Below are positions 16,011 through 25,022 of a DNA stretch of 64,000 nt, in pieces; the first letter of the stretch is position 1, and each line of letters begins with the position of its first letter. Both the position numbers and the translations under genes were made by a program. The stretch covers positions 62,001-126,000 of the forward strand of contig NZ_AWUK01000013.1 in NCBI RefSeq assembly GCF_000499205.1, read 5' to 3'. Below the pieces are notes generated by a model, which was given only the letters and a program-made list of their open reading frames with translations, was not told where the DNA came from and ran no database searches. Source of the stretch: Paenibacillus sp. MAEPY2. GTDB taxonomy: Bacteria; Bacillota; Bacilli; Paenibacillales; Paenibacillaceae.

Positions 16011-19000
16011 TTACATAATGAAGCAATATCCGTAGTCAGCAACTACATCAATTGTGGATACAAGGTCGTTACGGTACAGTACATAAAGTTTCGATGGGAC
16101 TGTACGGAATTGCCATGTCTCAATGAAGGAAGGGAGGTCTGATTTATCGCTCCGTCTTGCTACGATTCTACCGTTGAGGTCTTTGTCAGCACTTCTTCTG
16201 ATAGTAATTGTAGCCTTCAGGTCAGCCTTTTCAGTTCTCCTTACGGTGATTGTACAATCTAGCAAGTCACTCTTTTCCAAGACTTCAAGACGCATAGGGG
16301 TTTCAGAGAAAGCACTTCTGCGTACAGTGATTTTGGAATTAAGGACTTTCCACTGGATGGTGTTGATCCTACCTCCAATGTCGCTGTTGTCTCTTCTCCG
16401 TACCGTAATCTTGCAGGTCTTTTCGGACATGCTCGAACGCCTTACGGCTAGTTGCGAGTTCAGGTCAGAACTGAAGAGAACGTAAATGCTGGAATCAAGG
16501 TCAGCATCAGCAACAGGAATAATGAATACCTTGCCTGTCATTTTATTTAATGCAGGTACACCTAACGTATTCGGCAGGTCTTCGTTCTTTCTGTAGACGA
16601 TGCTTGCGTTCGCAGGAAGGTCGCTCTTCCCTTTAGCCCGCACTTTCAGGCTAGAAGGAATGTTGTACTCAGCGTTCAGTACAACTTGGATGCTTCCCAC
16701 GATATCAGATGCAGGTGAGATTTCAATACTTCCGTCAAGGTCGGTCTGTCCAACAGGGATGAAGTCAACGTGACCTGTCATCGTGTTGTCGAATCGTACA
16801 CCGATTGTCGAAGGGATAGTATATCTCATTACAGGGACAATGACGGACACTAGGTCACTAACTCCGTGTCTAACGACCGTCAGGCTACCGCCCACATCGT
16901 GGTCTGCCCAATTCCTTACTCCGATAGTCCCGACGAACTGTGACCATTCTTGTACTTGCAGTGTAGTTGGAATCTCAGAGATGAAACGATTCTTTACTCC
17001 GATTGTACCTTTCAGGTCTTTGTTTCCGTAAGCAGGTACGGCGATTACCGAAGCCAAGTTACCCGATATTACTTGAATGCTCGAAGGAATCATGCTTGCC
17101 CCTACTACATCTAAGGTCGAAACGATTTCATTCATGTACTTAACGAATACCTTAGAACCTAAGTCTTTGCTATCCTTGAACATTACGTTAATGGTTGACC
17201 GCAGGTCTTTGTTAAGCACTACGTTAACTACGCCCGCAAGTTCAGGTCTGCTTACAATCAAGCCGCCGCCAAGGGATTGCTCTGCATCGACTTTGACCTT
17301 AACAATAGAAGTAACGTCTGAGCGGTCAGTGACTTTAATGCTTGACTGAAGTATGTCCCTACTTACCGTAATACCCGCCGCTAGTTCACCTTGACCGAAT
17401 GCGTTGACCGTAATAGAAGCGTCAATGTCGGCAGGGAGAGTAACTTCAAGGCTAGAAGGTAAATTAGGTCTGCTTACTTCGAGAGTCACAGGCAGGAACT
17501 CGAACCAAGTCGGATTGACCGTTAGTTTCGATGGCAGTACTTCCGCATTGGATACGTAAAGCGTACTGCCCAAGCTGTAACCTACTACGACGAGCGCAGA
17601 AGGGATTTCAGCTTGCCCTATACCCATTACCATTACTTCAGAGTAAAGGTCTCTGTTGACCCCTACGTTGACCGTAACGCTTCCGTCTATGCCCTCTTCC
17701 ACGTTGTGACGAACTGTGATGCTGGAAGGCAGGTCACCATTCTCAGAAGGTTTGGCTGTTATCGAGCCGCCCAAGTTCGGTCTGGAAACCGTTACCTGAG
17801 TGGTTAAGTCTTCAGCATTCTCCCCACGAACCGTAAAGCGCAATTCGATATCGTTGTGCGGGAGAACAGTCAGGGATGCAGGTCTCTCTTTTACATTGAC
17901 TACCAGCCAAGAGAAGAAGTCTTGCTCCGTCCAAACTCTTACGCCGACCGTCGAAGGAAGGTCTACTCTGTTTTTAACGTAAAAGCTGATTGGGAGGTCA
18001 GGCTTGCTTACTGACATTCTGCCGTCAACCTTACTAAGAGACTTGTTAGATACTCCCAAGCTAGACGGGATATCAAGTTGGTCACGGTACATGGCAGTGA
18101 TACTCGAAAGCATATCAGGTCTGCTCACGTTAGCTACGCCTGTGAACTCATTGTTACGAGTTACCTCAAGGGATGCAGGAATGCCTAATTCCAACCAAGC
18201 TGGTTTTCTAACTCTAATCCTAGACGACAAGTTCTTACGGGAAGGTACTCGAACGCTAGAGTCGATATTAGAACGTCCAAAACTCCATACAGCAGGGTCA
18301 AAGTATGTGACCACTAACTGAGGGGCTAGGCTTGCTTCTTTGGAGAAGAAGTACTCGTAGTTAGGTTCGGATTCGTCAGCCGCCATCAAGTAGAAGTCAA
18401 CTAAGTTGTTTCCTACTGTGTACTGCTGTTCGATGAAGTCTGTCACATCGAATGTTACGTGTCCGTCTACAGTGTTTACCGTGTAGGAGTTGGAGATTTC
18501 AGTCCCAATGTTCGGACGGTTGTCCCATGTCACTCCTGTTTCCGACCAGCTTCCGTCTACTGCGAACAGCTTCAGATTCTTAGTCGGTACTTGACCGTAA
18601 ACCATACGGAGTTCAACCTTGTCGATATCATAGCTTGATTTCAGGCTAGAGATATCAAATCCTAACAGGGAGCGAAGCACCTTGTCCTTGTAACTACCTA
18701 CTGCGAAAGTTGTCTCTTCACCGTAGTTGAGAGTCGGAACGTCTTCCCTTACATAAGCGTCTTTGACAGTATCCAGAACAACCTCTTCACGGATTGGTAA
18801 AGTGATATCCACAATACCTGTCATTTTGTTCGTAGGCGTGACTCCCATGATACTAAGGAGGTCTCTAGCCCCGCCCTTCACTACGTCGATTTCGGATTCG
18901 AGGTCGCTGTGAACACGAATCTTAGCAAGGATTTTAGAAGGGATTTCGCTTTGTGCAGGGTACATGACTTTGATTTTACTGTTCAGGTCTGTGCGACTTG

Positions 19001-22000
19001 GGACAATAACGCTACCCGCTAGGTCATCGTGCCACAAAATGAACATACTAGAATCAATATCGGACTGTGCTTCTCTACGGACGGAGATTCTACCGTTCAG
19101 GTTTCTTACAATCCAAACATTGACTTTACCTGTCAGGTCTTCGTTTTCGGTTCTCATTACCGTAATCTTAGATTCTATGGACTTTTCAAAGAACTGACGT
19201 ACTGTAATACTTCCGTCAATCGTGTCGTATTGAACAACTTCGATGGCAGAGTCAAGGTCACTTGCCATACGCACCCTAACGGTAAACTCACCGTCAATAT
19301 CGACGTTCCCGTAGGCAGGGACTTCAATCCTACTAAACAGGTATCCAGAGTTTACTTGGATGCTGGACGGCAACATGCTTGCCCCTACAATGTCCATCTC
19401 AGCCAAAATGTCTTTTCTGAACGGTACGATGATTTTGGATTTAAGGTCTTTATCAACGGTACGTCTGACTGTGATACTTCCTGTGATCTCACTGTGGATA
19501 ATCGGGAAGATTAACCCTTTCAAGTCAGGTCTGGATACTGCCGCCTGTCCTGTTAGTTCACTTCTGTCAGCCCGTCTTGCTGTAACCATGCCATCCAAAT
19601 CACTGCGGAATCTGACGTAAACTGAAGAGTTAAGGTCAGGTCTGGATACCGTCAGGCTAGAATCCTTTGTGCTGTCGTTCGTGTGCCTTACAGAGATGCT
19701 ACCCTTGTAGTCGATGTAAGGGTTGACCTCAATCGTGCCGAGTAACTGGTACTGGTTGGCAACGATGCTTGAAACAATGTCAGTGTCTTCGCCGCCCCTT
19801 GCAATCATCACAGAGTCTAGGTCACTACGATTCAGGACTTCAATCGTACCAAGTTTATTACGCTCACTTACAATGAACTGCGCTGTCAGGTCTTCGTCCA
19901 CTGTACGCATTACCTTGATTGTACCAACTTTGTCGATGTACGGTCTTACGTAGACGGTGGCAGGACGCTCTTTAACGGTTACAATTGCCCACCCGTAAAG
20001 GTTGTCGTCACCCCATACTCGAACACCTAGCTTCGACGGAGTGTCTTTTCTGTTGGCTACGTAAAGAGTCTGTTTCAGGTTTGGTCTGGATACCGTAATG
20101 CTACAGTTCTCAAGGTCGTTCAGGTCTGCTTCCCGTACCGCCACTTTGGAAGTCAGGTCGCTCCAAGTCCCTACTCTTACGATACCTTTACCTTGCAGGT
20201 TTGGTCTGGAAAGCATCAAACGGGAAGGAAGGTTCTCGAACCGATTACCTGAAGGTGTGACCGTTATTTTCGAGGACATGTCGTTCTTATCGGATTTCTT
20301 GAATACATTAATCTTGGACGACCAATCTTTTGTACGTGGATACATTACCAAGATGCTAGTATCAATTCCAGAACGTCCGGTGCTTCGGATTACTTCATCA
20401 AAGTACGTGTATTCGATGGATGGTGCTAAAGATACCCCTGCATCCATTGAGAAGAACTGAGACGATTCGTCAGCTTCGTTTACCGCCCGAACGTAGAAGT
20501 CTACGATGTTCTTACCTTCAGCCTTAGCTTTCAGGATGTATTCGGTGATATCAAAGGTGATGAAGCCTTTCTCTACGTCTGCTGTAAAGTCTCCTTGGCT
20601 TACTACATCGCCAGCATTGGGTTGGTTGTTCCAAGTTACTCCGAACTCTGACCAATCGCCTGTTATGGCTCTTAGTTCGAGTGGGTATGTTGGGGTACGA
20701 CCGATGGAATGCTTAAGCTTCATTGAGACTTTTTCAATCTTGTAATCGTCGGACATGCCCAAGATATTCGTGATATCGAAACCTACAAGGCTTCGGAATA
20801 TCTCTGTACGAGTGGCACTGTACCCTGCGACCAACGTCTGTTCCCCGCCATAGTTCAGCTTAGGGTACGCTTCACGAATGAAAGCGTCACGTTTCGCAGT
20901 TAGTGTGTCTGTTACTCTCGTAGGCTGTTGAATGTCTACGATTGCGGTCATCCTATTGGAAGGAGTTACACCCAAGGTCATCGGCAGGTCAGAGACTTGC
21001 TTTACGTTCACCTCAGAGGTTACGTCACTATCCCCCGTGCCCCAAATGTCAGTTCTACCTGTCATCGAGTTCCGTAAGCGGACACCAATTCTACCACCAA
21101 TAGCGGACTCACTAACACCCATTGTGAAGATACTGCCGCCTATTTCCTCTGTTCCCTGACCGAAGATATCGACCGTGCCTTCCATTGTGTTCAACTCTCG
21201 AACGGCAATCTGAGATTTAAGGTAGCTGTCGCCCTTCCTCTTGACGCTCACTTTCGAGCCGAGGTCAGCTTCCCTCACGCCCCATATAAACGATGTACCG
21301 TCCATTGTGTTCGTCTCAGTTACGGAAATCTTAGAGGGTAGATAGGAATGACTAGGTACTGCTAATGTACTCTCCAGGCTAGAGCTTACGACAGGCTGTA
21401 TAACCCCTGCCATGTCACTGCTACCACTTTCACTGACTGTAAAGAAGGCACTAAATTCATTCCGGTAAGGCACATTAAGCGAAGAAGTAACGTCAGATAC
21501 CTGCTTGACATTTATAGAACTTGCTAAATTACTTACGGGAATTATGCCTTCCCATGTGTAGCCACTTAAACCACTACTATCCATTACATCAATAGTGATG
21601 GAATTGATAAGGGAAGTGTAATTACTCTCAGGCACAGTGTATGAAAAGTTGTAAGGCGTTGCTTGCAGTTTGCTCCAATCCATTACTACCACGCCGTTGA
21701 CAGAAATCCTGTATTTGGAGTTGCCGTTAGCGGGGTCTGTTACTGAGCCGCTTACGTTGCCTTCGTTGTCCACTGTTGATGACACAACAGGCGGGAGTTT
21801 CAGGAATGTAAGGACTGCCTTACCACCACCTAAGTTACTACCTGTTGTTGATGTACTGCCAAAAAGCGTAAGGTCAATGTAGTTGTGACCACCTGCACCG
21901 CCACCACCTCCACCGCCCGATGCGGCGTACCAGTCTCCGGGAGTAGCAGAAGCACCGCCACCGCCACCTGCACCGCCACCGCCATCATAATCAGTCGCAC

Positions 22001-22577
22001 CGCTGTTTCCAACCGAACCTGTACTGCCCTTGCCGTTGTAGTAGGATTCAGAACCACCTACACCGCCAGAACCGCCACCATGTGGAAATACGCCACTTGC
22101 TCCACCTGCACCTGCTGAACCTCTATATGATATGCTACCGCCGACTCCGTTTGTCCCACCAGAGCCAGCGTTACCTCCCGTGCCGCCAGTACCACCTGCG
22201 GCAGTTCCTCCACTGTGCCCTGCCGCCCCTCCGTTACCTCCACGTCCACCGCCACCACCTGCGGCAATTATGACGGAACTACCTCTCTTGACATAAGTCC
22301 CACCTGCGCCGTTTGTGCCGCTACTACCGGGACTAGCAGTACCGCCACTAGCTTTACCTGAGCCGCCACTACCGCCGCTACCACCATTAGATTGACTGCC
22401 TACTGTAATAGCTAAGACTTCACCTTTGGTGAGGTTTATTTCCCCTTTTACGCAGCCGCCACTACCGCCGTTCGTACTACCTGCTCCGCTTAACTCTATT
22501 AAATAACGTCCGCTATTGGGTACTGTCCAAGATGACGTAGTGGACGTAAAATTAAACTTATCACCGACGACTGCCAA
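16011..22577 (-). CDS. Giant adhesin: Gly-rich domain, two DNRLRE domains, beta-repeats
   Basis: A 2188-residue protein with a TTG start behind GGATGTGAT. Residues 1-30 are followed by a Gly-rich region to ~250 (runs such as 'GGSGGSGGSGKASGG'), then a beta-sandwich-like segment ('VSSTVDNEGNVSGSVTDP'). About 1,600 residues consist of degenerate ~16-20-residue units built on 'DL.S.I.V..R', suggesting stacked beta strands. Two DNRLRE-type domains interrupt them near residues ~560-705 and ~1190-1330 ('FIREAYPKLNYGG', 'YVREDVPTLNYGE'; 'WSEFGVTWNNQPN', 'WSETGVTWDNRPN'). DNRLRE and Gly-rich domains are typical of surface and fibre proteins; the Gly-rich part recalls the polyglycine core of the S16 gp38 adhesin. 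Receptor binding is inferred. Last gene of the fibre block. Confidence 0.8.
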   Translation of the reverse strand: MAVVGDKFNFTSTTSSWTVPNSGRYLIELSGAGSTNGGSGGCVKGEINLTKGEVLAITVGSQSNGGSGGSGGSGKASGGTASPGSSGTNGAGGTYVKRGSSVIIAAGGGGGRGGNGGAAGHSGGTAAGGTGGTGGNAGSGGTNGVGGSISYRGSAGAGGASGVFPHGGGSGGVGGSESYYNGKGSTGSVGNSGATDYDGGGGAGGGGGASATPGDWYAASGGGGGGGAGGHNYIDLTLFGSTSTTGSNLGGGKAVLTFLKLPPVVSSTVDNEGNVSGSVTDPANGNSKYRISVNGVVVMDWSKLQATPYNFSYTVPESNYTSLINSITIDVMDSSGLSGYTWEGIIPVSNLASSINVKQVSDVTSSLNVPYRNEFSAFFTVSESGSSDMAGVIQPVVSSSLESTLAVPSHSYLPSKISVTETNTMDGTSFIWGVREADLGSKVSVKRKGDSYLKSQIAVRELNTMEGTVDIFGQGTEEIGGSIFTMGVSESAIGGRIGVRLRNSMTGRTDIWGTGDSDVTSEVNVKQVSDLPMTLGVTPSNRMTAIVDIQQPTRVTDTLTAKRDAFIREAYPKLNYGGEQTLVAGYSATRTEIFRSLVGFDITNILGMSDDYKIEKVSMKLKHSIGRTPTYPLELRAITGDWSEFGVTWNNQPNAGDVVSQGDFTADVEKGFITFDITEYILKAKAEGKNIVDFYVRAVNEADESSQFFSMDAGVSLAPSIEYTYFDEVIRSTGRSGIDTSILVMYPRTKDWSSKINVFKKSDKNDMSSKITVTPSGNRFENLPSRLMLSRPNLQGKGIVRVGTWSDLTSKVAVREADLNDLENCSITVSRPNLKQTLYVANRKDTPSKLGVRVWGDDNLYGWAIVTVKERPATVYVRPYIDKVGTIKVMRTVDEDLTAQFIVSERNKLGTIEVLNRSDLDSVMIARGGEDTDIVSSIVANQYQLLGTIEVNPYIDYKGSISVRHTNDSTKDSSLTVSRPDLNSSVYVRFRSDLDGMVTARRADRSELTGQAAVSRPDLKGLIFPIIHSEITGSITVRRTVDKDLKSKIIVPFRKDILAEMDIVGASMLPSSIQVNSGYLFSRIEVPAYGNVDIDGEFTVRVRMASDLDSAIEVVQYDTIDGSITVRQFFEKSIESKITVMRTENEDLTGKVNVWIVRNLNGRISVRREAQSDIDSSMFILWHDDLAGSVIVPSRTDLNSKIKVMYPAQSEIPSKILAKIRVHSDLESEIDVVKGGARDLLSIMGVTPTNKMTGIVDITLPIREEVVLDTVKDAYVREDVPTLNYGEETTFAVGSYKDKVLRSLLGFDISSLKSSYDIDKVELRMVYGQVPTKNLKLFAVDGSWSETGVTWDNRPNIGTEISNSYTVNTVDGHVTFDVTDFIEQQYTVGNNLVDFYLMAADESEPNYEYFFSKEASLAPQLVVTYFDPAVWSFGRSNIDSSVRVPSRKNLSSRIRVRKPAWLELGIPASLEVTRNNEFTGVANVSRPDMLSSITAMYRDQLDIPSSLGVSNKSLSKVDGRMSVSKPDLPISFYVKNRVDLPSTVGVRVWTEQDFFSWLVVNVKERPASLTVLPHNDIELRFTVRGENAEDLTTQVTVSRPNLGGSITAKPSENGDLPSSITVRHNVEEGIDGSVTVNVGVNRDLYSEVMVMGIGQAEIPSALVVVGYSLGSTLYVSNAEVLPSKLTVNPTWFEFLPVTLEVSRPNLPSSLEVTLPADIDASITVNAFGQGELAAGITVSRDILQSSIKVTDRSDVTSIVKVKVDAEQSLGGGLIVSRPELAGVVNVVLNKDLRSTINVMFKDSKDLGSKVFVKYMNEIVSTLDVVGASMIPSSIQVISGNLASVIAVPAYGNKDLKGTIGVKNRFISEIPTTLQVQEWSQFVGTIGVRNWADHDVGGSLTVVRHGVSDLVSVIVPVMRYTIPSTIGVRFDNTMTGHVDFIPVGQTDLDGSIEISPASDIVGSIQVVLNAEYNIPSSLKVRAKGKSDLPANASIVYRKNEDLPNTLGVPALNKMTGKVFIIPVADADLDSSIYVLFSSDLNSQLAVRRSSMSEKTCKITVRRRDNSDIGGRINTIQWKVLNSKITVRRSAFSETPMRLEVLEKSDLLDCTITVRRTEKADLKATITIRRSADKDLNGRIVARRSDKSDLPSFIETWQFRTVPSKLYVLYRNDLVSTIDVVADYGYCFIM

Positions 22578-22594
22578 TTTTTATCACATCCGTT

Positions 22595-22633
22595 CCCATT
22601 GTATTGAGAAGTTACCTGCCCATTGTATTGAGA
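22595..22633 (-). repeat. Tandem 15-bp repeat upstream of the giant adhesin
   Basis: CCCATTGTATTGAGA occurs at 22595-22609 and again at 22619-22633, nine bases apart. The core CATTGTATTGA appears a third time at 30664-30674, just upstream of the 204-residue gene. Read on the minus strand it contains TACAAT, so a promoter -10 or a regulatory site is possible. Confidence 0.55.
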
Positions 22634-22637
22634 CATA

Positions 22638-22674
22638 GAAAAGCCCTTACCACCATTATAAGATAGTAAGGGCT
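22638..22674 (-). terminator. Intrinsic terminator after the RCC1-type fibre gene
   Basis: On the minus strand AGCCCTTAC and GTAAGGGCT pair around a 15-base loop, followed by TTTTCT. It lies between the 22679 stop and the tandem repeat. Confidence 0.75.
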
Positions 22675-22678
22675 ATTC

Positions 22679-24997
22679 CTAGCTTTTTCTTGGGTCAGCT
22701 TTGACTAGTATATCGAACATCCCGCCCCACATTGCTTGACGATTAGTAGCTATACGAACATAGAAGCTAATCTTTGCATTGTGGTCTAACTGCTCTACAT
22801 AGACAAGCTGAGGACGTGGCTCAAAGGGAGCGTCCAGCTTACTTACTTCAGCCTTGGCGTTGACCCCATCAAGTTCTCTTTGGTCAACCCAAAGCCTGAC
22901 GTTCTCTACGGGGTATCCAAGGGTGTTCTTGACGTACACCCTCTCTGCCGCTGTCGTCTGCCCCGCCACCATTGTACCGAAGTCAAGGTACTTTAGCACA
23001 TCTCCGAAGTCGTCTGAATAGAACGACTCTGCCGCATCACAGAACAACAACCCTGAGTACACGCCCATGAAGGTAATGTCCAGCGACTTCGAGCCGCCCA
23101 ATTCATCCAACGTTTCAATACGGACAGTGTTGCTCTTGCCCTTATTTACTTTCGTTTTCGGAATGACATACTGGATTGTCAATGGTACTGGATTGTAGCC
23201 CGTGTACCCATTCTCAGGGTAAAGCTGTGTCCCGTTCAGGAGGATTCTGTATTGCACCTTATCTGTGTCGGGGTCTGTGACCTGAGCGTTGATAAAGTTA
23301 CCAAGAACTGTGCCTGTGATTGTAGGTGCGGTGTTTGTCTTGATGATTACCTGCGTCCACGTGGTTAGTGTGCCCAAGTCATCCTGCACTTCAATCTTGA
23401 GAGTGTTCGCCCCCACGTTGAAGTCTGCGTTGTTGATTACTAGCCCAATGTCAACAGGTGGAGGGGTTAGTTCTGTGAATCCTGTAATCGGATACTTCTG
23501 TATGTTATTCAGTAGCACACGGTACTGTACTCTATCCCCTTCAGGGTCGGATACTGTACCGCCAATCATGACGTTATCTTTGTGAATCTGAGCCGCAGAT
23601 AATTCAGGAGAAGCTACAGGGGCAACATTAGTCTTCGTTGTAGTCCAAGCAATGGAGTCTGTAAGCCCTTGTGAGTCCTGCACCTCTAACATTACCATGT
23701 TACTTCCGAGATTAAAGTACGTATGCGATAAATCCTTAGTAAGAATGAAGTCCGTCAACTGCGAAGAAGTCCATCCAGATGAAGGGAATCTCTGTGTACC
23801 GTTAACCAAAACCCGATACGACACCAGGTCATTGGCTATATGTCCGATGGTAGTGACAAGCTGACAGTCTTCCTTATGAAATGACGGTGTGATACTTGAG
23901 TCTGAGAAAGTGAATGAAACCTCACCGCCGCCCATAAGCCTACGAACGTCACTAGCCACATTCTGCCAAGCAACTACACCTGTGCTACTGTTGTTGTTCG
24001 TAGCAGTTCCCAACATACCGTAATAGTTGTACCCTACGCCCCTTACTTTACCATCGTTGTCCAGTACAAGAGTATAGTAGTAACCCATAGCTACTTGCCT
24101 AACGTTGGTTGTGGCAAGCCTTGGAGTGTAGTTTATACTTCCAGATACATACCCCATCCCTAACTGCGCATAGTCATCGTTTCCGAATGTGTACAGCTTT
24201 GAATCGTTTGTTATCACGCCTGAGAAGTAGCCGCCGCAGACGACAGAGCGGCAGTTATCCATAATCTTGTGCGGTACTCCATAGAAGTTGTTTGTACCAT
24301 TTCCTAGACTTCTACCCGTCTGCCCGTGGTAGTTATACCCCGTACCCCACACAGAACCGTCAGTTTTCAGGAATAGCGAGTGGTATATGCCGCCATCTAC
24401 CTGTCGAACGTCATCCATTACAAATGTGAACGAAAGCTTATTGCTTGCGTTATTAATCCCTAAACCACCGTACCCATTGTACCCTGTTGCGTATAGCTTA
24501 TTTTGTTGGTCTATGATAAACGAGTGAGTGTATCCTGCCCCTACCCTCCGAATACCCGTTGCGACCTTCTGAGGGGTGTATGTGTCTGAAGTCCCACCAT
24601 TGCCTAACTCCCCGTGAGCGTTGTACCCGAACGTGTATACATCACCATTGTTCTTTAAGGCAACGGTTTGCAGGTAGCCGCAAGCTACTTCTTTAACATC
24701 TGACATGACCTTTACAGGCGAATAGTTAGAGTTACCGTTCCTCCAACCTCTAGCATCCCCTAACTGCCCATAGTACCCGTATCCGAACGTGTACAAGTCG
24801 CCGTTCATTAGAAGTACTGCTGTATGGTAGTACCCTTCAGCGACCATCTTCACGTTGGACAGTGAAGTTAATCTTGTCTGTATAGGGTAGACGGAAGCAC
24901 TACTAAATCCTAACTGACCGTGGCTGTTATATCCGAAGGTATAAGCATCACCGTTGTTCTTGATATATGATGAATGGAAAGCCGACTGTGTACTCAT
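22679..24997 (-). CDS. RCC1-repeat phage fibre/adhesin protein
   Basis: A 772-residue protein. Residues 1 to ~375 form about seven RCC1-type propeller repeats, each with a variant of 'YTFGYNSHGQLG' (TFGYGYYGQLG, TFGYNAHGELG, ATGYNGYGGLG, GTGYNYHGQTG, TFGNDDYAQLG, GVGYNYYGMLG), implying a seven-bladed beta-propeller. Three Ig-like modules follow (~375-645; each with a 'YR(V/I)L(V/L)NGTQ(R/L)(F/Y)P'-type line). Residues ~650-772 are a C-terminal domain shared with the two adjacent fibres ('YSDDFGDVLKYLDFGTMVAG', 'VYVKNTLGYPVENV', 'SFYVRIATNRQA'). The shared part probably attaches to the virion while the propeller meets the host; this division is inferred. Confidence 0.85.
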   Translation of the reverse strand: MSTQSAFHSSYIKNNGDAYTFGYNSHGQLGFSSASVYPIQTRLTSLSNVKMVAEGYYHTAVLLMNGDLYTFGYGYYGQLGDARGWRNGNSNYSPVKVMSDVKEVACGYLQTVALKNNGDVYTFGYNAHGELGNGGTSDTYTPQKVATGIRRVGAGYTHSFIIDQQNKLYATGYNGYGGLGINNASNKLSFTFVMDDVRQVDGGIYHSLFLKTDGSVWGTGYNYHGQTGRSLGNGTNNFYGVPHKIMDNCRSVVCGGYFSGVITNDSKLYTFGNDDYAQLGMGYVSGSINYTPRLATTNVRQVAMGYYYTLVLDNDGKVRGVGYNYYGMLGTATNNNSSTGVVAWQNVASDVRRLMGGGEVSFTFSDSSITPSFHKEDCQLVTTIGHIANDLVSYRVLVNGTQRFPSSGWTSSQLTDFILTKDLSHTYFNLGSNMVMLEVQDSQGLTDSIAWTTTKTNVAPVASPELSAAQIHKDNVMIGGTVSDPEGDRVQYRVLLNNIQKYPITGFTELTPPPVDIGLVINNADFNVGANTLKIEVQDDLGTLTTWTQVIIKTNTAPTITGTVLGNFINAQVTDPDTDKVQYRILLNGTQLYPENGYTGYNPVPLTIQYVIPKTKVNKGKSNTVRIETLDELGGSKSLDITFMGVYSGLLFCDAAESFYSDDFGDVLKYLDFGTMVAGQTTAAERVYVKNTLGYPVENVRLWVDQRELDGVNAKAEVSKLDAPFEPRPQLVYVEQLDHNAKISFYVRIATNRQAMWGGMFDILVKADPRKS

Positions 24998-25022
24998 TAT
25001 TTAACCTCCCAATGACCGCCTA

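Noticed and set aside
21830-22273. Several overlapping plus- and minus-strand frames rich in Val, Thr or Pro
   Set aside because: They are out-of-frame readings of the GGN-rich codons of the polyglycine region of the adhesin.
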